This document shows, piece by piece, positions 1 to 5,060 of a stretch of 9,722 nucleotides of DNA (position 1 is its first letter; every line of letters begins with the position of its first letter). This DNA is from an uncultured Selenomonadaceae bacterium. GTDB lineage: Bacteria > Bacillota > Negativicutes > Selenomonadales > Selenomonadaceae. The stretch covers positions 1-9,722 of the forward strand of contig CAJORE010000075.1 in assembly GCA_905236595.1 (NCBI GenBank), written 5' to 3'. A program made the position numbers and the translations under genes. The notes under the pieces were generated by a model. It was not told the origin of the DNA and did not search any database. It saw only the letters and a program-made list of their open reading frames with translations.

Positions 1-1158
1 GCACGGTTAAAATGGGGCAACATAATAAAAACCCGCGAGCTTGAAACGGTACTGTATACCCTTCGCAACCTTGAGGGCATAAAGGCCGTCGGCACACTCT
101 CCCCCGGCGTAAAACAGGGGACAAGCGATCTAACCATCCGCTTGACAAAAGGCAAGGACAATACCTTCGTTATCTATGCGGAAAACTACGGCAGCAAGTC
201 GGCCGGACGCTACCGCTACGGTATGCGCGAAAGCCGACCGAACATTTTCGGCACGGGCGGCAAATTTACTCTCGGTGCGCTCATATCAAACGACGATCAA
301 CACAATTACAATTTTTCTTTTTCCCAACCCATAGGCAAGAACGGTACGCAACTCGGCGTCGGCTTTTCCCGCGCCGATTACGAATTGGGAAGCATATTTT
401 CCGCGCTGAACGCCGAAGGACAATCCAGCACCTTCGAGTTATACGGCCAAACACCGCTCCTTTTGACCCGAACAAATACGGTGTCGCTTATCTGCGGTTA
501 CAATTACCGTCGGCTCACCGACGAGATGCTAAACGGGCTTATTGTCCAAAAGAAGCACAGTCACGCATTTTTCGCCGGGATAAACGGATTTTCTCGCGCC
601 GCGCACACCGTCATTGCCCATGACGTAACCGCCACCTTCGGCACGTTGGCTCCCGATTCATCCATAGCCGATTTGTTCGCCACGGTCGGCAACACCAAGG
701 GGCATTTCCTGAAATGTACCGCCGATATGACGGTGGTGCAGAATCTCGGCACCAAATATTTCGACATATTGGCAAAGCTTTCCGCGCAAAAGACCGCAAA
801 CAACTTGGACAGTTCCGAACATATTTACTTGGGCGGTGCGCATGGTGTCCGCGCCTATCCGCAAGGGGAAGCTTCCGGCGACGAGGGGATGTTGGGGTCG
901 CTTGAATTGCGATGGCATACGAAAGCCAACGGTTTAACCGTAAGCAGTTATTTCGACGGCGGACACATTCGCGAACAAAAAAGCTCTTCCGCCGGGCAAA
1001 CAACCTTAAAAGGTTGGGGAATCGGCATAACTTACGCCAAAAGCGACGATTTCTTTTTCCGCTTCGATTGGGCAAGACGCATCGGCCACGACGATAATCT
1101 TTCCGACAATGCCGAAAGCCGCAACCGCTTGTGGTTCTTGGTCGGCAAAATTTTTTGA
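1..1158 (+). CDS. TpsB-type outer-membrane transporter (ShlB/FhaC/HecB family), 5' truncated by window edge
   Basis: The reading frame is open from base 1, so the gene enters from the left; 385 residues are visible and the real start lies outside. The TTG at 142 is an internal Leu codon, not a start. Residues 1-48 look like the end of a POTRA domain (ELETVLYTLRNLEGIKAV), which in this family binds the secreted partner in the periplasm. The rest is a beta-barrel of alternating polar and aromatic strands. GVRAYP near residues 282-287 matches the VRGY-type motif of the barrel's inward-folded loop, with Arg at about 284. Late strands include FFFRFDWARRIG, and the protein ends in Phe (VGKIF), as outer-membrane barrels usually do. 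Members export one large TpsA exoprotein across the outer membrane. No TpsA gene is in the window, so the cargo is unknown; it may lie to the left. An outer-membrane protein points to a diderm host. The family call is firm from the motifs; the exact role is inferred. Confidence 0.88.
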   Translation, partial: ARLKWGNIIKTRELETVLYTLRNLEGIKAVGTLSPGVKQGTSDLTIRLTKGKDNTFVIYAENYGSKSAGRYRYGMRESRPNIFGTGGKFTLGALISNDDQHNYNFSFSQPIGKNGTQLGVGFSRADYELGSIFSALNAEGQSSTFELYGQTPLLLTRTNTVSLICGYNYRRLTDEMLNGLIVQKKHSHAFFAGINGFSRAAHTVIAHDVTATFGTLAPDSSIADLFATVGNTKGHFLKCTADMTVVQNLGTKYFDILAKLSAQKTANNLDSSEHIYLGGAHGVRAYPQGEASGDEGMLGSLELRWHTKANGLTVSSYFDGGHIREQKSSSAGQTTLKGWGIGITYAKSDDFFFRFDWARRIGHDDNLSDNAESRNRLWFLVGKIF

Positions 1159-1247
1159 CGAATACCGAACAAACCGTGCAACATACATTACGGGCATCGC
1201 CGATAACCGTTCATATGTTGCCGTATACTGCGCCGAAAGCGCGACAT

Positions 1248-1299
1248 AAACAACAACCGCCCGCCGCATATTATGTTGTGCGGTGGGCGGTTGTTGTTT
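1248..1299. terminator. bidirectional intrinsic terminator between convergent genes
   Basis: Arms 1248-1268 and 1279-1299 are 21 bases each and pair throughout with a single G-T wobble, around a 10-base loop. The arm ends are A-rich on the left and T-rich on the right (ttgttgttt), so a U-rich tract follows the GC-rich core (accgcccgccgc) on either strand. It lies 89 bases after the stop of the transporter gene and 8 bases beyond the stop of the HD-GYP gene, where a shared terminator for two convergent genes is expected. A smaller interrupted hairpin lies just before it (1178-1185 with 1214-1221). Confidence 0.85.
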
Positions 1300-1307
1300 A
1301 CAACTTT

Positions 1308-2372
1308 TTATTTCGGATTGTACTCCGTAATTTGAATTTCGTTAAATTCGTTCAGATTCAAAATCTCGCCATGAGCCACGCTCACAATCGGACGACCGGC
1401 AAAATCGCCGGGAAAAGCGACAATAATGCCCGACAACCCGTTGGACAAAATCACCCGCGAACCTAAGAAGGCGTCTTTTATGCGCGTCAGCACCGGAACG
1501 GCAACAACGGGATCAAGCGACGTATATAAATGCTGCGTGATATAATTTATTGCATGAAACGGCGTCTGCTTGATATAACCTTCGCGTTCCGTCGTCATGT
1601 TGTCGTATATGTCGGCGATGGCAATTATACGCGCATACTCATGTATATCGGCGCCCGTGCAATTAAAGGGAAAGCCCGAACCGTCCATGCGCTCATGGTG
1701 CTGCATGGCGGCAAGGCGCACACCTTCCGACAATCCTTCCATGGTATTAAGTATGTGGTGTCCGTCCATGGTATGCTTCATGTATGCCTCATAATCGGCA
1801 CCTTTTAGCATGGCGACATTTTTGCCGACAAGCCGCTCCGGGAAACGCGACTTGCCCACATCATGCAAAAAACCGGCCAACACGAGATCGCGTGTTTTGC
1901 GCGGCCCGAAATGCAACCACTTGGCAATAACGCCCGCCATAACGGAAACCCGCAACGAATGATTGTAAACATCGCTGGCCAAATGGTTCAAATCAAACAA
2001 AAAATCAATGACGCCGCTGTTTTTCGTCATGGGAATGACCGATTCTTGGACGACATTTTTGGCAACTTCCACTTGCTCGCCTTTGCCGCTTGCTATTTCC
2101 TCAAATAACTGCTTGGCGGTGCTGACAACTCCCGTATATTCCTTGGCAAAAGCATTGCCCTTGTTAAAAAGGGGCGAATCGTTGCCGACGCCGTAACGAA
2201 TATCGTTGTCGTCCTTTATGTAAACAACGGGAATATTTAGGAAATTGAGACGGGTTATGTGCGCCTTCGTAAGCACCGTATCGGCGGACAACACCACGAT
2301 CATATCGTCATTGACGAGGGAGCGAGCCAATATCATTCCGGGTTCAAGATCTTCTACAGAAATCGCTTTCAA
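1308..2372 (-). CDS. HD-GYP domain protein, probable cyclic-di-GMP phosphodiesterase
   Basis: 354 residues, soluble, with no signal peptide or membrane segment. Residues 1-60 form the short beta-rich N-terminal module common in this family (LEPGMILARSLV; the strand IPVVYI). The HD-GYP domain spans about 125-285: first metal His in VYNHSLRVS (H137), the HD pair in FLHDVGK (H170, D171), H200 and H205 in HTMDGHHIL, HHERMDGSGFP (H225, H226, E227) and IADIYDN (D254). The signature triplet is GFP (233-235) instead of GYP, and the usual RPYR after the last Asp motif reads EREGY. Metal ligands look intact, so hydrolysis of cyclic-di-GMP is likely but not proven. The C-terminal part (about 300-345) is a beta-rich tail, also seen in relatives. 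The start is TTG, supported by AAGGGGG seven bases upstream; the next ATG (residue 13) would cut into the conserved N-terminal module. It appears monocistronic and convergent with the transporter gene. No receiver or PAS sensor domain is seen. Confidence 0.9.
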   Translation of the reverse strand: MKAISVEDLEPGMILARSLVNDDMIVVLSADTVLTKAHITRLNFLNIPVVYIKDDNDIRYGVGNDSPLFNKGNAFAKEYTGVVSTAKQLFEEIASGKGEQVEVAKNVVQESVIPMTKNSGVIDFLFDLNHLASDVYNHSLRVSVMAGVIAKWLHFGPRKTRDLVLAGFLHDVGKSRFPERLVGKNVAMLKGADYEAYMKHTMDGHHILNTMEGLSEGVRLAAMQHHERMDGSGFPFNCTGADIHEYARIIAIADIYDNMTTEREGYIKQTPFHAINYITQHLYTSLDPVVAVPVLTRIKDAFLGSRVILSNGLSGIIVAFPGDFAGRPIVSVAHGEILNLNEFNEIQITEYNPK

Positions 2373-2379
2373 TGTTATG

Positions 2380-2386
2380 CCCCCTT
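2380..2386 (-). promoter_or_regulatory. ribosome binding site deciding the TTG start of the HD-GYP gene
   Basis: The minus strand reads AAGGGGG, then seven bases, then TTG at 2372-2370. The spacing is ideal and no ATG or GTG lies at a comparable distance. Confidence 0.7.
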
Positions 2387-2489
2387 GTTTGGTACAGCAA
2401 ACGCATTAAAAATTAAGGCTTGGGTTTCCCGCGGTTTGTGCGGAAAAACCAAAGCGATCCGTCATTTGTCTTTGCGTCCGCCATAAAAC

Positions 2490-2519
2490 AACATACCTAA
2501 GCTTTTTTATCTTCTGCAA
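2490..2519 (-). promoter_or_regulatory. possible promoter of the HD-GYP gene
   Basis: On the minus strand TTGCAG (2519-2514) is followed after 18 bases by TATGTT (2495-2490). It lies downstream of the minus-strand terminator at 2582-2608 and would give a leader of about 110 bases. Both boxes are imperfect. The placement is reasonable because the terminator upstream means the HD-GYP gene needs its own promoter in this interval. Confidence 0.3.
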
Positions 2520-2581
2520 AAAAAAGCAAAATCCTGCCTTTGGGAACCCGTCACCGCAAAAATACTTGTCGTCCTGCAAAC

Positions 2582-2608
2582 AAAAAAGTCCCGGGGCATC
2601 CCCGGAAC
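2582..2608 (-). terminator. intrinsic terminator on the minus strand
   Basis: The minus strand reads GTTCCGGGG, loop ATG, CCCCGGGAC, then TTTTTTGTTT. The 9-base stem (2608-2600 with 2596-2588) pairs fully with one G-T wobble and is followed at once by six T. It lies 17 bases beyond the TGA (2628-2626) that closes the relic described at 2626-2962, so it most likely once ended that gene and now insulates the HD-GYP gene from upstream transcription. Confidence 0.8.
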
Positions 2609-2625
2609 TTGTCATTGCCAATCCG

Positions 2626-2962
2626 TCAAGCGACCGTTCTCTCCGCGGTACCGATTTCGGCCTTAAATTCAAGCGGGATTGCAAAAAGCCCCAACCCCTA
2701 CGGCAAACATCGTGCAATGACATCCGTGTTGAAAGCCGACTGCTGAAAGTCTCGATGCTTTGCCGAACTCAAATTCGGTTCCGAACGTGATAATACCGAT
2801 GATAAAATATAATGCCCGATTGTCCCTTAGGAGAGAACCGTCACTCGACAACGTGCGGCGCAAAATACCGTTGATTTTGATGTAAGGAGCGTCCCGACGG
2901 AACTCGCCGCCGATAAGATAACCTTTTGAGATGCTTCCGTCCCAATCTCCCCGCCGTACTTT
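2626..2962 (-). pseudogene. decayed remnant of an unrecognised, possibly surface-exposed protein gene
   Basis: Protein-like sequence runs across two minus-strand frames. One frame (2962 to 2669) carries SKGYLIGGEFRRDAPYIKI and then GIITFGTEFEFGKA, but it follows a stop, has no ATG or GTG near its beginning, and its only usable start (TTG at 2863) has no ribosome binding site. The sense then seems to shift frame near 2755: the second frame reads FQQSAFNTDVIAR, an in-frame TAG, then GLGLFAIPLEFKAEIGTAE and a TGA at 2628-2626. A strong terminator follows 17 bases later, which supports that TGA as the original gene end. The alternating hydrophobic and polar residues with many Gly and aromatics suggest beta structure, as in secreted or outer-membrane proteins; this is inference. 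I do not recognise the family. Alternatives are chance open frames or a structured RNA between the candidate promoter and the terminator. Confidence 0.4.
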
Positions 2963-2997
2963 TCATAGGAGAATTGTACTATTTTTTTCTCTTGTCG

Positions 2998-3026
2998 TCA
3001 ATAGTTTTCTGCCGATACCGGGTCAA
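2998..3026 (-). promoter_or_regulatory. possible promoter for the minus-strand relic
   Basis: On the minus strand TTGACC (3026-3021) is followed after exactly 17 bases by TATTGA (3003-2998). The -35 box matches consensus at five of six bases, the -10 at only three. It lies directly upstream of the decayed coding region and would give a transcript of roughly 400 bases ending at the terminator at 2582-2608. Confidence 0.25.
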
Positions 3027-3133
3027 AATTTTTGCCTTAGCAGGAATTTTGATAAAAATGCCGAATAAGGCTGTGGTTAATTTCAGGGGGTATAGACGGA
3101 CATTACCTCAACGAGCATCTGCCCGTCGCATTT

Positions 3134-3140
3134 GAAGGTG
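3134..3140 (+). promoter_or_regulatory. ribosome binding site deciding the TTG start of the PHP gene
   Basis: GAAGGTG is followed by seven bases and then TTG at 3148. The first in-frame ATG encodes residue 26 and would remove the catalytic HIHT motif, so the TTG start is secure. Confidence 0.75.
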
Positions 3141-3147
3141 ACATCTT

Positions 3148-3969
3148 TTGGCCAGCGACCTGCATATACATACCGGCTTTTCCGACGGCAAACTGTCTCC
3201 CGAAGAGATAGTCGCCAAAGCCATGGAAGTCGGACTTAAATATATTGCCTTGACCGATCACGATACGATAGACGGCATTGTTCATCTGTACGAAAGCGGG
3301 ATGTTCCCCGAAAAAGGCATAAAAATAATCACCGGGCTTGAAATGAGCGCCGACTGCCCCGGGTATGAAGTACATATCTTAGGCTACAATGTCGATATAT
3401 ACAACAGCAACTTGACCGAACGATTGAACGAAGTCGGCGAATCACGTTGGACGCGCTTTGCTGAAATCGTTGCTAAGCTGAAAAATTTGGACTACGACAT
3501 CAGCGAAGCGGATGTACTTGCCATAGCCGGCGACACGAAATCAATCAGTCGTTCGCACATTGCCCGGGCGCTTGTAAAAAAAGGTTTTTTCTCGTCGGTG
3601 CGCGAGGCCTTTGCCTCGCTTTTGGACAAAGACAAACCGGCCTATGTGCCGCATTTTCGTTTGAAAGTCGACGAGATTTTGACACTCATAAAAAATGCCG
3701 GCGGCAAAGCCGTATTGGCACACCCGAAACTCATAAAAAACGACGCCAAAGTTTTGGAACTTATCGAGAGCGGCATTGACGGACTTGAGGCGTATTATCC
3801 GGAGCATAATGCCGACGATACCCAAAAGTATCTTACCATCGCCAAGAAATGCGGACTAATCGCGACGGGCGGTTCCGATTTTCACGGCTTCACGGCACGG
3901 CACGCAATAGATTTGGGCGAATTTACCGTCGCGGACAGCATAGCCGAACGGTTGATAAACGCCGATTAA
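3148..3969 (+). CDS. PHP-domain phosphoesterase (TrpH/YciV/RNase AM-like)
   Basis: 273 residues, soluble, the usual length of stand-alone PHP proteins of the COG0613 type. The metal-site motifs occur in order: LHIHTGFSDG (H6, H8, D13), ALTDHDT (D37, H38, D39), GLEMSAD (E65), VHILGYN (H76), SRSHIARAL (H137), LAHP (H192), a YYPEH segment (H220) and GGSDFHG (D244, H246). Residues of about 80-185 form the helical insertion typical of this subfamily. Characterised relatives remove the 3' phosphate from 3',5'-bisphosphorylated nucleotides and degrade short RNA 5' to 3', using a trinuclear metal centre. That activity is likely here because all expected ligands are present, but the substrate is inferred. 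It is the first gene of the plus-strand cluster and is 64 bases from the next gene. A second PHP domain occurs in DnaE downstream. Confidence 0.9.
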   Translation: MASDLHIHTGFSDGKLSPEEIVAKAMEVGLKYIALTDHDTIDGIVHLYESGMFPEKGIKIITGLEMSADCPGYEVHILGYNVDIYNSNLTERLNEVGESRWTRFAEIVAKLKNLDYDISEADVLAIAGDTKSISRSHIARALVKKGFFSSVREAFASLLDKDKPAYVPHFRLKVDEILTLIKNAGGKAVLAHPKLIKNDAKVLELIESGIDGLEAYYPEHNADDTQKYLTIAKKCGLIATGGSDFHGFTARHAIDLGEFTVADSIAERLINAD

Positions 3970-4016
3970 ACGCCGACCGGGACTGCGGCCTTTTTGCCGT
4001 AACCGACGGTCGGCGT
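3970..4016 (+). promoter_or_regulatory. hairpin between the PHP and P-loop genes
   Basis: ACGCCGACC directly after the PHP stop pairs perfectly with GGTCGGCGT at 4008-4016, and the enclosed 29 bases contain a small inner hairpin (cggc, then a T-rich loop, then gccg). No T tract follows the outer stem, so it is not a standard terminator. It could stabilise the upstream message or act as a weak attenuator. The next start codon is only 17 bases further on. Confidence 0.5.
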
Positions 4017-4033
4017 ATGCGGGAGATGAATTT

Positions 4034-4873
4034 ATGGACGTAATAGCTTTGGTCGGCCCTTCGGGAACGGGCAAGAGCCATCGCGCCCTCATGGTAGCGA
4101 AAAAACACGGGGCGGATGCGCTGATCGACGACGGGATTTTGATTAAGGACGGCAAAATAATTGCCGGATCGTCGGCCAAAAAAGAAGCCAGCAAAATCAT
4201 GGCCGTCAGACGGGCGATTTTTGTTTTGCCGGGACACGCCGAAGAAGTGCGCGCCGCTATCGAAGAGGTTTGCCCCAAGCGCATTTTGATTTTGGGGACG
4301 AGCGAAAACATGGTGCAAAAAATAGCCAAAACTTTGCGCTTGCCGCCCATCGCGGAAATCATCCGCATTGAGGACATCGCGACAAAAGCCGAAATGGCCA
4401 AAGCACAGTTTTACCGCCTTAAAGAAGGCAAGCACATTATTCCCGTGCCGACCATTGAATTGAAGCCGCATTTTTCACAGCTTCTCATTGATCCGTTACA
4501 GTCGTTTTTCAAACGTTCCGACCGCTTTAACAAACGACGCGCCGCGAGCGAAAAATCCATCGTGCGCCCGGTCTTTAGCTATTACGGCAAACTTATTATT
4601 GACGACTCGGCCATAAAAGCAATCGTCCAAAGCGTTATGAAAGCCAAAGACTTCATCAACAAAATCGGTCGAATCCGCGTTTCGCGTATTCGCGAAGGCG
4701 ACGAGGACAAAGGCTTGAACATTTCCTGCGAGATCGTCCTCACCTACGGCAACCACATTCCCACGCTGCTGAAAGAAACTCAAGAACGGGTGCGCGACGC
4801 GGTGGAGTTTATGACCGGGATTATGGTGCGCGAAATAAACATAATGGTAAAGACACTTTATGTCGCCGGTTAG
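4034..4873 (+). CDS. P-loop NTPase-like protein with C-terminal Asp23/Gls24-type domain
   Basis: 279 residues, soluble. The N-terminus carries a clear Walker A motif, GPSGTGKS (residues 8-15), right after a hydrophobic strand, followed by IDDG (31-34). Further hydrophobic strands occur (AIFVLPG, 61-67; RILILGT, 83-89), but I see no obvious Walker B acidic residue. A very basic stretch follows (about 159-174, several Lys and Arg). Residues of about 176-278 resemble the Asp23/Gls24 (DUF322) fold: YYGKLIIDDSAIKAIV, the strand ISCEIVLTYGNHIP, then the helix TQERVRDAVEFMTG and the final strand INIMVKTL. Asp23/Gls24 proteins are linked to the cell envelope and alkaline or envelope stress in Gram-positive bacteria. 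The fusion suggests a nucleotide-dependent switch or scaffold, but the function is unknown to me. The start is ATG with GGGAGA seven bases upstream. Its position before dnaE may reflect operon membership only. Confidence 0.8.
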   Translation: MDVIALVGPSGTGKSHRALMVAKKHGADALIDDGILIKDGKIIAGSSAKKEASKIMAVRRAIFVLPGHAEEVRAAIEEVCPKRILILGTSENMVQKIAKTLRLPPIAEIIRIEDIATKAEMAKAQFYRLKEGKHIIPVPTIELKPHFSQLLIDPLQSFFKRSDRFNKRRAASEKSIVRPVFSYYGKLIIDDSAIKAIVQSVMKAKDFINKIGRIRVSRIREGDEDKGLNISCEIVLTYGNHIPTLLKETQERVRDAVEFMTGIMVREINIMVKTLYVAG

Positions 4874-4921
4874 GATCTAAAAGGGCATCTTTGATAACTG
4901 TTTGCGTGTCGCCGTTTGCCG

Positions 4922-4961
4922 CGCCGAATCGGCGTCAGACAACTCACAGCGGTGAGTTGTC
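4922..4961 (+). promoter_or_regulatory. dnaE leader hairpins
   Basis: Two adjacent perfect hairpins lie in the spacer before dnaE. The first is CGCCG, AAT, CGGCG (4922-4934). The second is GACAACTCAC, loop AGCG, GTGAGTTGTC (4938-4961), with a 10-base stem and no mismatch. There is no T tract right after the second stem, although an AT-rich stretch (aataattttttc) starts about 12 bases later. They may form the structured part of an untranslated leader or a processing site. No known riboswitch or T-box consensus was recognised. Confidence 0.5.
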
Positions 4962-4999
4962 GAAAGGTCGGCAATAATTTTTTCTCCACGGCAGTTCCT

Positions 5000-5033
5000 A
5001 ACCCCGTTCGCCGTTTGGCGGGCGGGGTTTTCG
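5000..5033 (+). terminator. terminator-like hairpin or attenuator upstream of dnaE
   Basis: AACCCCGTTCGCC (5000-5012) pairs over all 13 positions, two of them T-G wobbles, with GGCGGGCGGGGTT (5017-5029) around the loop GTTT. The right arm runs into TTTT and then CGTC. The T tract is short, so termination may be partial. It ends only about 30 bases before the dnaE start. It could end the P-loop gene's transcript with dnaE restarted from an unseen promoter, or act as an attenuator inside one operon. Confidence 0.6.
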
Positions 5034-5049
5034 TCAACAAAAAACGGGC

Positions 5050-5054
5050 AGGTG
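5050..5054 (+). promoter_or_regulatory. ribosome binding site deciding the ATG start of dnaE
   Basis: AGGTG lies six bases before ATG at 5061. The in-frame GTG at 5052 lies inside this site and so cannot itself be the start; it would add three residues not expected before the family's N-terminal FVHLHLHTEYS motif. Confidence 0.7.
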
Positions 5055-5060
5055 ATTAGC

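Larger units (their letters stand above)
2373..3147. other. 775-base stretch without an intact gene
   Basis: Right to left along the minus strand it holds a weak promoter candidate, a decayed coding relic, an intrinsic terminator, and the long leader of the HD-GYP gene. On the plus strand I see only the ribosome binding site of the PHP gene close to 3147. TATAGA at 3091-3096 could be a -10 box, but I see no matching -35 box, so the promoter of the plus-strand cluster is unassigned. Short open frames on the plus strand (such as 2926-3135) lack ribosome binding sites and protein-like composition. Confidence 0.6.

Noticed and set aside
142..144. TTG as the start of the transporter gene
   Set aside because: The frame is open back to base 1 and encodes POTRA-like sequence there, so this is an internal Leu codon of a truncated gene.
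2411..2484. GGACGCAAAG on the minus strand in the HD-GYP leader, resembling part of the GEMM cyclic-di-GMP riboswitch
   Set aside because: The other GEMM elements (the GGCAAACC side, the GAAA tetraloop stem and the matching receptor) are not found in the right order, so the match is only a ten-base coincidence.
2755..2800. Programmed frameshift joining the two frames of the relic
   Set aside because: No slippery heptamer is evident, the second frame also has an in-frame TAG, and the first lacks a proper start, so decay explains it better.
2926..3135. Short plus-strand open frame of 69 codons
   Set aside because: It starts at TTG without a ribosome binding site, has an unstructured composition and lies antisense to the relic and its candidate promoter.
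3856..4471. Two minus-strand open frames of about 180 codons opposite the P-loop gene
   Set aside because: They overlap each other and a convincing plus-strand gene with a Walker A motif, and neither has a protein-like motif.
4874..5060. T-box or other known riboswitch before dnaE
   Set aside because: No T-box sequence (AGGGTGG with ACCGCG) or other recognisable aptamer core is present; only simple hairpins are seen.
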